Assembly (NCBI RefSeq): GCF_040954835.1
Contig: NC_090696.1
Coordinates: forward strand, 72,601,722 to 72,665,721
Source: Lepisosteus oculatus
Lineage: Eukaryota; Chordata; Actinopteri; Semionotiformes; Lepisosteidae
DNA: 64,000 nucleotides
Direction: 5' to 3'
The notes under the pieces were generated by a model. The model saw only the letters and a list, made by a program, of their open reading frames with translations. It searched no databases and was not told where the DNA came from. The position numbers and the translations under genes were made by a program. Position 1 is the first letter of the stretch. Every line of letters begins with the position of its first letter. Of this stretch, positions 23,880 through 35,900 are shown one piece after another.

Positions 23880-26470
23880 TATTTGTAGTTTGATTGCATT
23901 TTTGTTGACTTAAATATAATGCATTATTGTTGTTATTATTTTTACCAACTCCTTTTTCCAAGCTGGTACATTCATAACAACCAATGAACTGGACAAAATA
24001 GTGTGATGATAGAAGACAATGTAATGAACAATGGTCAGTTCTTCGGATGAGAAGTTAAAAATGAGGTTCTAAATGCTTAATCACTGAATATGCAGTATTA
24101 GTTAGTGTTCATAAGAGTACTGGTGTTAACTATGGTGCCCTTCCTAAATTCCACTCTAGACCTCTGCATTCTGGGCTCCCCAAATCTTTCACTTAATTCA
24201 ACTGATGAAGCTTATTTGTTTTTGCCTTTGGTACTTCATGGTAACTTCCACAGTCAACTAGAAATTCACTATTTTTTAATCGGAAAAGGTAATACATCCG
24301 ACCACCCAAAAATAGCTTTCGTCCAGGAATTTCAATTCATAGTGTTTGTCACTACGATAACAGTGTGGTAGTGCTGTGATTGCCCACTAAATACAAAGAC
24401 AGGATGAGATTCTTTCCCAGAAGCATAAGTAAACAGAATGACTTCAGCCCTACAAAGTAATATAACAGTGGTTTAAGACTAAATATACGACCGAAAATAG
24501 CATGGTTACCTGCAGCTAGATGATTTCCATTGTCTGGGTGAGAGAAGCAAAGAGAAAAGACATCTACATATGTAGGTTGGTAGTGAAGCACAAGAGAGAG
24601 CCAGAACATTAGCCAAGGTCAAAGGTGACTTTTAAAGGCAATGGAATAGTGGCTGGACACCCAACTGGTCTGTTCCTTAAACATCTTGCATCACAGCGCC
24701 ATCTGGTAGTTGGGAGGGGAGCTACATCCTTATTCATGGCAGTGTGAACACCATTGTCTATTCCCATGAAAATAAAAATAAGCATCCTGAGCTACTCTTT
24801 CATTATATAAATAATAATACAAATATTTTATTAGCATTATTCATTTATAATAATATAAAAAACAATATGTATATATATAATGTTATTATATAATTGAGGT
24901 TGTAATAAGTGCGTTTGGGAGTTATGGAGTTTTGGTTTACTAACTAGGCCTTTAAAAAATTGGTTGTAAAAGAGGAGGTGTTTCAGAAATTAACGGCCAA
25001 GTCCAGTTCCAGGTACAGACATATCATTTCATCTGAAGTTTGTTAGTTCATTTGTTATTTTGTTTTTTTCCCTGTAGTTAACCCAGGTTAATTTATTTTC
25101 TGAGAACCTTTCATTCATAGAATTTGCTTTATTCTTGGAAAGTTCTGTCTGCTGCAATTCTCAAGTTTTCTTCACTTTTGTCAATGTGGACATTGGGTTT
25201 TTGGGGTGAAGTTCGATTTAAACATTAGGATAAGGTTTAGGCAAAGGTATGGGTTTACTGTAGGGATGGGCTATTGTTAGGGATCAGATAAGAATAAAGT
25301 CAGGATTTTAACAGAGATGTCACAATTAAACAGTAATTAGGAAAATGTGTGGTGTTTTCTCCGAGTTCTTTTCTAGTGCAACCAGTGCAACACTGTCTTA
25401 TTTTTAGCCATTTGTACACCATACACTGCACATAGAGGACCTACTGTAGATTTTTACCAACCAGCTAATAATGCAAACCAGTCATTTATCACAAAGTGCA
25501 AATCCAGCAACTAATACTAATACTTTGCAGTTTCATCACAGTTTTAAAGTGAGAGAGCGTACAAGACAATGAAACAAGAGCCTGCAGAGATGAGACAAAA
25601 AAAGCCAATGGTTACATTAGAACATATGATTACAAACAAGCAGAGTCATTTGGCCCATCTAGCCTTTACCAATTTATTGATCCAAGGACTGAAAGAAACC
25701 AGGGTATCAACTTCAACAACAGGCGTTACGCAAAGAGGGGTCTCCTGTTCTTGATAACATTACATATTGATATGTCTAGATAGTATTATTGTGTTTGCTG
25801 AATTCTTTTTCTGGTGAATGATACGTTTTATATAATGATTTGGAACTAGCAGCTAATATTTTAAAAGGCATGCGCTCCCAATTACGTTAAACAATTCTCG
25901 GTTCCAAGCCTGTATGAAAGTACACGTCTCTTCTGCATGAAGGGTAGCATCACAGTACCATCTCACTATCATCCACTTCTGTCTACAACTCTGAGGTAAG
26001 AATTCCAGAATTACTTTTCAGTGTCCTTAATCGATCAATATATTCAACACTAAAAGTTGATTTTTAGGTCAATCTTTGATAAAGTCTTTTTCATTACTAG
26101 GCCCTTTCAGGTACAGTAAGAATAAATTCACAACATGCTTTGCCTATCCCGGTTGCAGTGTTAATATTGATTCGACACCTCAAACAAATGTCTTTGATTC
26201 TGAAAAAGTAGGAAATCTAGTTTGATCGCAGGAACAAACCCAAATCTGTCCTTAGTGTATATTTTCAGAAACAGGGGGGAAATCAGTGTTTGTTGTCATT
26301 GTTCTCTCAAGCTTAAAAATGATAAAGATTTTAATTTTCCTTTTTTATGAAAATCACAATGTTGAAAACACACAATTTTAGAAATTCAAAAATGTAAAAA
26401 CTAAATTTTTCATAGTACCCATTATACAGTATATATATAATATTATTATTATAATTAATTATAACAATTA
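23880..26470. other. Spacer between genes B and C, left part
   Basis: No gene is seen. At 24030-24250 is an old copy of the SINE-like repeat seen at 26478 (TCTTCGGATGAGAAGTTAAA, then CATAAGAGTACTGGTGTTAA and TGCCCTTCCTAAATTCCACT). AT-rich microsatellite-like DNA follows at 24800-24895 and again at 26425-26475. Confidence 0.45.
25610..25755 (-). mobile_element. LINE 3'-end fragment (CR1/L2-like)
   Basis: TTACATTAGAACATATGATT, CATTTGGCCCATCTAGCCTT and GGTATCAACTTCAACAACAG are the minus-strand form of the LINE 3' end (compare 20920-20960 on the plus strand). Short, clearly a 5'-truncated copy. Confidence 0.65.
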
Positions 26471-26477
26471 TAATTAC

Positions 26478-27338
26478 TTACACTTATATAGCGCTTTTCT
26501 GGATACTCCACTCAAAGCGCTTTTACAGGTAATGGGGATCCCCTCCACCACCACCAATGTGCAGCCCCACCTGGATGATGCGACGGCAGCCATAGTGCGC
26601 CAGTAGGCTCCCCACACACCAGCTATCAGTGGGGAGGAGAGCAGAGTAATGTAGCCAATTCATAGAGGGGGATTATTAGGAGGCCATGATTGGTAAGGGC
26701 CATGTCACGTACAGTTCTTTCCGGGCCCTATGCGGACGACACAATCCAGAATAGTGAAGACACAAGGGGAAAAACGGTCATGCAGGAGAAGGGTCTGGAG
26801 ACGGGGGGCGTGTCCATGCAGTGCAGGTGTCCAGGGGAAGTGAGTCCAGGCGAACAATCCATGTAGGAAATCCAAACGGGAAATCAGAAACAAGGGCTGA
26901 AGTCCATAGCCAGGCGATCCATCCGGAGGGGGGGGAACAGGAACCGGGTCGGAACCGGCGAGGGGAACCAGGAACTAGGAACCGAAAGTTAAAAGCATAA
27001 CGGAGCCAGACGCAGCAGGACCCCCGGGCTCTCACGATATGGAAATCAATGAGGAACCAGGAGTAAGGTCCGCGTCTGGCTTTTAAGGGGGAGCGGGATT
27101 AAGGACCAGGTGCAGACAATGGGGCATAACAAGGAAGAGCTGGAGCGCCCTTAAGAGGAGGGGTTAGCAATCGTGACAGGCCAATGGGAAGTTTTTGGCC
27201 AAGATGCCGGGGTCACACCGCTACTCTTTTCAAGAAACGCCCTGGGATTTTGAATGATCACAGACAGTCAGGACCTCGGTTTTACATCTCATCCGAAGGA
27301 CGGCGCCTGTTTACAGTATAATGTTCCCGTCACTTTAT
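26478..27338 (-). repeat. SINE-like fish repeat, split by an LTR insertion
   Basis: The left piece (26478-26702) starts with ACTTATATAGCGCTTTTCTGG and includes GGGGATCCCCTCCACCACCA and GTGGGGAGGAGAGCAGAGTA. The right piece (27179-27338) resumes with GGCCAATGGGAAGTTTTTGG and runs through GAAACGCCCTGGGATTTTGA to a CATCCGAAGGACGGCGCC segment. Joined across the insertion, the order is that of a very common fish repeat whose far end resembles 5S rRNA; that end is not preserved here. The orientation is inferred. Confidence 0.7.
26703..27178. mobile_element. Solo LTR of a Ty3/gypsy- or ERV-type element (fossil)
   Basis: The 476-bp block begins TGTCACG and ends CGTGACA, which are perfect inverted ends with the TG...CA termini typical of LTRs. 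It is flanked on both sides by GGCCA, a 5-bp target duplication. The host sequence is a recognisable repeat that continues on either side. No internal region is present, so it is the product of recombination between two LTRs. The intact ends and duplication suggest a fairly recent insertion. The exact family cannot be told from the LTR alone. Confidence 0.82.
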
Positions 27339-27349
27339 ACCATATGTAT

Positions 27350-27682
27350 GTATGAAGGGTGGCACGCGGCACAGTTGTTAGCCATGCTGTCTTGCAGCAG
27401 TGAGGCCCTAAATTCAATTCCAGGCCTGGGGTGCTCTCTGCATGGAGTTTTCATGTCCCCCAGCGTTTGTGTGGGTTTCCTCTGGGTGCTCCGGTTTCCT
27501 CCAATCGTTCAAAGGCATGCGGGAAGGTTAAATGGCTGCTGGGAAAATCCAGCATGTGAATGTGGGTCCTGCAATGGACTGGCATCCAGGGTGTATCCTG
27601 CCTTGTGCCCGTTGCTTGCCAGGAAAGGCTCTGCCTCCTCCAAAACACTGAATTGAATATAGCGGTTAGAAAATGGATGGAT
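27350..27682 (+). mobile_element. tRNA-derived SINE, fish type
   Basis: GGGTGGCACGCGGCACAGTTG, ATTCAATTCCAGGCC, GGGTTTCCTCTGGGTGCTCC, GACTGGCATCCAGGG, GTATCCTGCCTTGTG, GAATATAGCGGTTAG and AAAATGGATGGATA occur in the order of the copy at 12760. It is nearly full length and moderately diverged. Confidence 0.82.
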
Positions 27683-27689
27683 ATATATA

Positions 27690-30600
27690 TACAGTTATGC
27701 ACACTCCCTTTATTGTAGAATATTCTTCCATTAAGTTTGAGCAATTATTTTCTAGAATTACACTTACACTTGAGTTAGACAGCAGCAGCGTTTTTTTTTG
27801 TTTCAGAGAATATTCAGAACTCGTGCTTATTTAAATGTGTTCAGTCCTGTAATTTTGCTTTGCTTTGCATCTTGATTCAAGACATGATTCAACAAGGCTG
27901 TGTCTGCTTGGCTGCCACCATAATCCTTTAGTAAGACATAAACACACGTGGCTTCATGTTACAAGTAATCCAGCTGCATTTTGTTGGATAAGCGACACCA
28001 TTTTGTAATCTGTTTAATTTGTCAATTTTCAAGACTTTCATTAAAAGTTGGTGGCTAAATATAATTTCTCAGATAAATGAATACAGCATAACAACTAAAC
28101 ATTAAAGCATCATCTTTGAGAATCCATATATCCAACATAGTCCTAACAGTAAAATAGTGAATGTGCTTGCACTTGACCTGTCACTTATAGGATATATTTC
28201 TTGAGACAGTGATGTAGGTCATTTGCCAGTACACATTCCAGTGTAAATCCTGCATATTATTACAATTTCAGTTTGTCTGCTGAGGTAACGCATGAAACAA
28301 AGACATAAACGTGTGGAGAGTTTCCTGTAATGCATTTTGGTTTATATCTTAATCAATATCTTAAGCATCTTCTGGAGGTCTGTGTCAAAGGATTCAATAA
28401 AAAAAATGTAATTATTTAATGTCAGTACCAGGACAAAACTTAACAGGTTAAGCCAAGAGACAAGAAGCCAGAAAAATTAACAGGTGAAAAGAATTATTAC
28501 TTACTTGTTATTTCCCTGTTTAGCTTTAAAATGTATGCATAAGTATCTTTGTGATTTTTACTCAGTTTATTATATGGGATGTCCTTTGGTCCTTATACTA
28601 CTATGAAAATATACTTAGAAATATTAAACACAAATCCAGGTCGCCTCTTTTAAATTGACAACAATACTGTATTTTACAATGTCTTAACACTTGCAATTAC
28701 ATTTCTGGAGCAGGAGGAGAGGAAGGAGTTAATCCCTAAGGTCCTCACCTCTTCTTTATCTGGGGCACGCCAGTAATCCATAATTAGTGGCATCATCGAT
28801 GGCTGCATCTTCAATCATCTTCAAAGCTCTGCTATAAATAGGTGTGTCTCCTTTAGAAGAACAGCGTGTCTTCTGTGAAAAACGTTTCATGGTGCCAGTT
28901 CTCTCATTTTTCTTTCTTTTATGTGTTTGATAATCAGGATGTTGCAGCTTACATTTACAGAACGGGACCAGTAAGAGAGACGGAGCGTCAATTGATGGAC
29001 TGCTTAGTCAAACAGGAAAGTATGCTACACCACGGAACCAATGTAATGTGGAATTCAGGTCCAAAAAACTGGTTGCCTGGAGCAGTTCAAGTCCAAAGGG
29101 AAGATTGTTTCAGGACTGTTTCTTGGAGTCGCACCTGTCTCCTTGACAGGTGACTTAGCAAAAGGCAACAGGCATTAGAAGTATTTTTAATAATAGTAAT
29201 AATAATAGTATGTATTGGGGAGCTTAACCAGTCTCAGGCTTAAGTTCATGGTGTTGTTGTTCTTGGGGGATAAAGCATTTAACAGGTTTTTATGACATGT
29301 CCTAGCACTGAAAGGATTGTATTGTGCCATTTCTTTTAGATAAAAGATGTTAGCGTCAATTCAAGAATTTGTCCGTTTAATCTAGATTCAGCAGTGCAGG
29401 GGGCTAAGGCTTCATATTTGCGTTTCAAGCCTTTTTCTTATCAGCCAACACTGATTGAACATTCTATGTTTTTGTAGCGTCTAATTTTACTTGAAGTGGC
29501 ATAAAGAGTGCATTTTATATTACGTGCAGAAGAGCTAAGGTTCAGTTTATGTAAAAAGCCTCTCGTACATGGGAAGATTACATTTTCACACTGAAAACAA
29601 CACAAAAGAAATCTGGACCTTTTTTTCTCTGTGCAGTCCTTTTAGTGTTTCCATTATGAGACGTGTAACATCAAAACACAGAGTGTCTGATGTGATTCAC
29701 CTACAACTGTTTGTTAGGACAAACAGGAGTTAGCAGGCCACTGGGCATAACAGTAAGGACTGCTGATGTTGTTACTTTTTTAATCGAAGGACTCAAAACA
29801 ATGAATCCACTGCTTGACTCTTAAACACTGACATTTTTTATTTATAGATTTTTGCTGAATGACTGAAACCCTTAACAAAGTGTTTGGTAGTCCCTTTATA
29901 ATGAAGAACAAGAGAATATGTAAGTTCTTTTTCATGTTTTATATTTGTATATATTAATAAAAGGATGATCTCTTCATTGATGCAAAAATTCCAAGTAGCA
30001 ATATATGGGAGCACAATATTCTTGAAAATATATTATTTTGTTGGCAATATCAAGTTTTTATTATTGAAAGGATGTGCTAATAACACTGTGCTTAATAAAA
30101 GCACAATTTGCTACTGTGCAATTTACACAATATTTTCAAAATACATATTTATCTTAACCAACAAACATATGATAGCTGCAGCAAAATTAAATTACAATAA
30201 AAAACTGCCTTTCTCTGTTTTTAACTTAAAAATTGACATATTCAATCCAAATTTACTTTCTGGGCTCTGATAAACGTACAACTGATATAGTTTACAGCTG
30301 TTCCACTTTTCAATTCAAAAAGCTTCACATTTCCATCATTTCAAATTACTAATTTTGAAATCTTTAAAGTTGTGTCTACAATGCAGGTTTTAGTTAATGT
30401 TGGCTTTTAAAGACTTAAAAACAGGAATCTATATCAAAATGTATTAATATAAATAAAAGGAAAACACACTCAGAACTATCTTAATATTTGTCACTGACAA
30501 AAGTCACTGCATTTTATAGGACTTAATGACATTTGCAAGCTGCCCTGCCTTTTATAATACAAAATACCAGCAGCACCCAGACAAAAAACCAACACAGTGC

Positions 30601-32010
30601 AATAGTCTGTAATATACAGTGGAGGAGGAAGAGTTGGTGTGGACATAAAATAGAATTCAATTGCTTATACATTTGGCTGAGAAACAGCAATGGTGTCAAC
30701 CCTATAAATGTGACCAATGTGTGGGTGTCTTTCAACCTGAAAAAGTATCAGTTTTGTGCAGGTTAGATGAGGGAACACTATATTTTATCCAGGAAATGGG
30801 GAACCCTCAGTAAAAACTGATGCAGAAAATAAGATCTGTCCGGAGTAGGAAAGCATGGCCCACATTCGGCCTGCTGCTTTCTTGATTTGAAAGTCTGCAT
30901 CCTGGCAAGACGGAAAAAGTGGAACCATTCATCTGGTTAGTAAATACAATTGTGACAGTAAGGGAGGCGCCAGAGGCAAAATGCAAACTGCAATATGTCA
31001 TGAACATGAAAATGCCCCGTTAATGGGGTTGACTGGGTGGTGAACTGCAAATGGGCAGGAGTGGCCACAATTCTCAAGATTAAGTGAAACATTCCTGAGA
31101 AACACTTCATTTTCAGACCAACCTCAACAATGCGTTTGCGAAGGGCATTTGTTGATGTGTTTGACTTCAACCCACTGAGTCTGAGGGATGACTGCCTAAC
31201 CATATGGACAAGGAAGTCAGCCCACCCCTGTGATAAATCAAAAGACTCCTAGATTGATACTGGAGCTTTGGGTGGTGGAGGGGATGCTGAGAAATCGTGG
31301 TTCAAAGGCCTGTAATGATTTGCAGGAACAGCAGTTTGTCCTTCTCCCAGTGTCTCCCCAGACTTTCAGTATGACTGAAACTTGCATTGTCCAAAACCAA
31401 ATATCTGGTGAAAAAAGTTTAGTTTAAAAGAATAACTGGGCTGTATAAATTGCTCTTGTGGATTGCATGGGTATTTGAGTTTACAATATCACATAAATGT
31501 GAAAGGAAGAACACAGTCTAATTACAGTAAAGCACCTTCAGTTAATACAGCAAATCACTATTATATCATTGACTTTCAGATATATGAGGAGCATCATTTT
31601 ACTTTTAAAAAATAAACACAAAGACTGAAAAAGTATTCAGACAGTTCTAAAATAATGCTTAGATATCATAGAAGTGAAAAAAAAAACATACTGGAAATTG
31701 TATCCCTTTTCCTGGGACTTATCAGGTTTTTGTGTTAGAGCCGAGAAAAATACAGTATACAAACAATGTAAAAATAGATTTTGAAGGAAAAAGGAAAGAA
31801 TAGATTTAGAAAGCAGTCCCAAACCTTTTTCAAGACAGTCAATTAAGCTAACAGTTGTCTAGCCATCTTGTAACCACAACGTCCATCTGGTGTTAAATAT
31901 ACCTCTGTTTGCGTTTCCCATAGTGTAGGCGTCCCATTCTCTCGTAATTATGGTGACACTTTGCCTTCTTAAGATGAGTGCTGATTGGTTGAAAAGCTCC
32001 TGGGCACCAT
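27690..32010. other. Spacer upstream of gene C
   Basis: AT-rich DNA with no supported gene. Open frames at 28866-29153 and 29965-30270 show no signal peptide, splice context or domain I recognise. A decayed transposase remnant lies at about 30740-31205 and is listed separately. Confidence 0.4.
30740..31205 (-). mobile_element. Possible Tc1/IS630-type transposase remnant
   Basis: Read on the minus strand, the stretch gives STNALRKRIVEVGLK, similar to the 'STxTVRRRLxEAGL' end of the DNA-binding half of Tc1-like transposases. About 170 bp later it gives an out-of-frame DEWFHFFRL segment, like 'SDESRFxLFR'. Spacing and order are right, but the copy is badly decayed and I give it moderate weight only. 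Confidence 0.45.
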
Positions 32011-32147
32011 TTAAATTAAATTGCACCTTTGAGTATTGGAATTTTTGGGGAATTTCAAAATTAATCTCAAATACGACAGAAGGACATTTAGGCTTCCGAA
32101 TTTTTCTGACTTTCTTTTATCGTCATCTATAGGAAGACTGTTTTCAG
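32008..32147 (+). promoter_or_regulatory. Candidate promoter and 5' UTR exon of gene C
   Basis: AGGAAGACTGTTTTCAG ends at 32147 directly before a strong donor (gtaagag). A TATA-like CATTTAAATTAAAT lies about 130 bp upstream at 32007-32020. The donor is 842 bp before the signal-peptide exon, as expected for an untranslated SCPP exon 1. Confidence 0.35.
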
Positions 32148-32759
32148 GTAAGAGATAAAAAATAAAATATGTTATAGTATGCTCTTTCAAAAGGCTGGAA
32201 AAGTGGGGTAATTTTTCATTGCAGTAGTCATAGAATAATGATTTCTGTGTTTTCCAAAAGACAAAAATGACATTTATTGTTCAATAATGTGTCTGAAAAT
32301 TTCATGTTTGAATAATAGGAAGGATGCACTTAATATTAAATGCACTCTTAGGCCTCCTTCACACCACAATGATTATGTACCTTTGTTCCATAATTATTAT
32401 AGAAATAAAATATGATAAAATCTGTAAAGTTTAAGTCCCTTTAAAGAGGATTTAAAAAGACTCGGACTGGCCAAAGTGGTTCTGTTAATGGCAAAAACAT
32501 TATTATATAGTAATATAAATAAGAAGCATCTTTTGTTAACAATCTTGCTAGCATGCTTAGATTTGCTCTTTAATAATACATCTGTATATTTCGTTTTCTT
32601 ATTTAACCTTTTGGTCAGATATGATGCAAACGTTTTTTTCTCTGGTTCCTGAACACCAATGCCTGAATTACAATGTGACTGGACTTTACTGCCCTCTTGT
32701 GGTGACAAGAAATGTTGGGTTTTTTTTTGTGCAGTAGTAGCGTTTCACACTTATACAGC

Positions 32760-32832
32760 TGAAACACTCTTCTTTTCCTATCATCGTGAAATAAACCTTT
32801 ACCTGTTCCTTTGCAGCTGACGCAGCTCCCTT
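32760..32832 (+). mobile_element. 3'-end fragment of the 'GCCGAAACGTT' retroelement
   Basis: AATAAACCTTTACCTGTTCC followed by TTTGCAGC and TGACGCAGCT is the end of the repeat seen complete at 60484-60609. It lies in the putative intron 1 of gene C. Confidence 0.55.
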
Positions 32833-32988
32833 CTCAAACTTCATTATATATATATGTTTCTATAGTTTGCTGTCTTTTTAACAAATCTTCTAATTTCTAA
32901 AAAAATCTTATAGTTTAACTGTATTTCAACCACTGTAAGACAATTTAATAAATCTGTTTTAAATTTCCTTCCAGAAAGGTCTTGTAAA

Positions 32989-35900
32989 ATGAAGATTGCC
33001 CTGTTGTTCATATGTTTCTTGGCAGTAACCCTTGCTTTACCAGTAAGTATATTTTGGAGATAAAAAATATATTGTATTCTTTGACAATATTATGCACTGA
33101 TAGCAAACTAAATAACTTGAGATATATATTTTAATACTGTAACTTGAAACTGTTTTTAATATTAAAACACACATCGTCCACCAATATAAACTGCATATTT
33201 ATCTGCTTCTTTATTATTTAGGTACAAAGGAAACGAGTAGCCAGGTCTGACAGCTCACAGGAAAGAGGGGTAAAAAATTATACTTTTTAATTAAAGGAAA
33301 CAATAATTGTGATGAGAATTACAATGTCAGATACAAATACATTTGTTACAGATATATCACAATATGTGCTTATGCAGGGAGTCACCAACAGTTCAAATTG
33401 CTATTTTACTGTATTTTATTCTAATTAAAAGGAACCAATTTCCACTTTATAAATGTACAGTCCTAACCTTTTACTTTTTTGCATGGTGTGTAAAGTACTA
33501 ATAACTTGTTGATTAAAAGTACTGGTGTAGTCTCTTGAACGTAATAGGATAATAATCTTTTACTGGAATTAAAATGTCCATTCCACTGAGTTTAACTTAT
33601 GCTCATAAGTGCAACCTGAACTCTTAAAAAAAACCAACACAATAAGTACAGTTTCCCCAAGGATAGAAGTTATTTTCTTCTCTCGCTCTGGTGTCCTGTT
33701 CTGCAGAGCGACTCCAGCGAGTCAAGCAATGAAGACCGAGACACCAGTGAGGAGTCTGAAAACGAAGAGGACAATGGAGGAGAGGAAGAGGGGGAGGACG
33801 ACAATGGGGAAGAGGAAGATGGAGGAGAGGACAATGGAGGAGAGGAAGAGGAGGAGGACGACAATGGGGAAGAGGAAGATGGAGGCGAGGACAATGGAGG
33901 AGTGGAAGAGGGGGAGGACGACAACGGGGAAGAGGAAGATCGAGGAGAGGACAATGGAGAAGAGGAGGAGGAGGACGACAATGGGGAAGAGGAGGAAGAA
34001 GATGGAGAGGATGACAACGACGAAGAAGAGGAAGATGGGGAAGAAGACTGTGCGGAAACTAACAATGGGGAGGAAGGTGAAGAAGAGCCTGGTGTCTCTG
34101 AAAAGAGTGGAGTGAAGGTAAAATTTCTGCTAGTGCCGTCTCCAGTAGGGCCTCTACCTAATGGATGATGGTTTAGCACAATACCTCGCCAGTGACACGG
34201 ATGGATTAACCATGATTGGTAACATTAAGATACAAATGACCACAATGTGATCTCAGTGGATGTGGATTTATCTGCTCTGCTGCCCGTTTCGGCCTTTACA
34301 TTGTATTCTGCCATCCACCCATTTCCTCATGCCTCCTTCCAAGTTCAGGGCGGCAGGGGAGCTGGAGCCTATCGTGGCAAGCAGCAGGCGCAAGGCAGGG
34401 TACACCCTGGGTGGGAAACTAGTCCATCGCAGGGCAGACACATGGACACAGACATGCACTAGCCCAGTTCTCCCAAAAGCCAGTTAACCTGGAAGAGAGC
34501 CACACGAACATGGGGAGAACATAACTCCACACAAACAACACCCCAGGTTAGGATTTTACATGTATGTTTCTGTGTACATTTACAGTACGCGTTACACTCC
34601 GCTAAAATGAAAATAATTGGAAATGTGCCGATTCAACAAATTATCTTTATTTTTATGATCAAATCTAGGTGTTTTATTAACCACAATTGCTATTATAAAG
34701 TTATACCAACATGCATTACATGAAAAGAAAAACACGCTGAATGTTTTGCACATTTGGTCTAACATATGTTTTACTTTTGGGTGTAATTTTCTGTGTTTGT
34801 CTGTAAGTACATTAGTTTAATCAGAAAATTGCATTTATCATTATTGGATTACATACATTTTAAAACACTGAATTTTACACAATAGGATAAGCATGTGAAG
34901 TCTATTACAAGATTTTAAGAGGATAAAACAGTATGCATGGAGAAAATGATTTTAAAACATATTTTATATGTTTACCACACAATAACTGAGCCTTCTGTTG
35001 ATGTTTCAGCTTATTAACTTTCAGTATATACATCTTTATATTGTGCAAGAGAGTGTCTCTCCACTGAATGGAATTTTTTTTGTGTGGGATTTCATCATAT
35101 TCAAATTAAAAATAAATTAGTAGTCTTAAATTATCACAATCTATGATAATTTAAAGTCAATTTTCTCCAACCATTTTCTCATGTTAATAGTGACTGTTCC
35201 CACCCACACTGGTTATCATGTGGATGTTGACTCCACTGCTGCATAGTGTGCCATTAATCCACATTAATTTTCACTATAGTTTAAGGTCACTATTTTGCTA
35301 GCCTAATTGGATTGGTCCTAATACCACACTTTTTTTTACAGGCACTGAAAAGGCAATACGGACATTGAAAGGCCTTTGTTTTATTTACAGATAAAATTAT
35401 GATGGACATACAGTACACACTTATTCATGAAAAACTGTTACACCTGAAAAGCATGTTACACCTAAAGCATTTTGTTGGGTATTTTTTCTTAGACAGTTTC
35501 TTAGACAGCAATTAGTACTTCAACAGTAATTGTGTGAGTACAAAAAAAAAAAGTTGCTCAATAATTTACATTTATGGTGTCAGAATGCTTGGACTATATA
35601 TTAGGTGTTACAAGTTATAGAGTATAATATTTGATGCATGTAACACTACAATGACAGAATTGAACTGCAAACTAGTAGTAACTGAATAACTGAATTCCAC
35701 AATATGTAGTAAATCTATAGAAATTAGAATGATAAAATGTTCAAAATTATGAAAAAAAAACAAATTTAGCATGTTCTGAAACTGCAAATCCTACGTCCCA
35801 AATGCAGAAGAAAGTAACACCTGAGTATCAGATTTTTAAAAAAGGAAATTCGATATGAAACAGTCTGAGTTTTTGGTTTAATAACTTTACCATCAACAGA

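Noticed and set aside
28866-29153. Open frame of 95 codons as a possible extra SCPP gene between B and C
   Set aside because: No signal peptide, not acidic or P/Q-rich, no matching exons around it.
33609-34179. Open frames of 168 (plus, Arg/Lys/Met-rich) and 169 (minus, Ser/Pro-rich) codons
   Set aside because: Shadows of the 60-bp acidic repeat in gene C exon 4.
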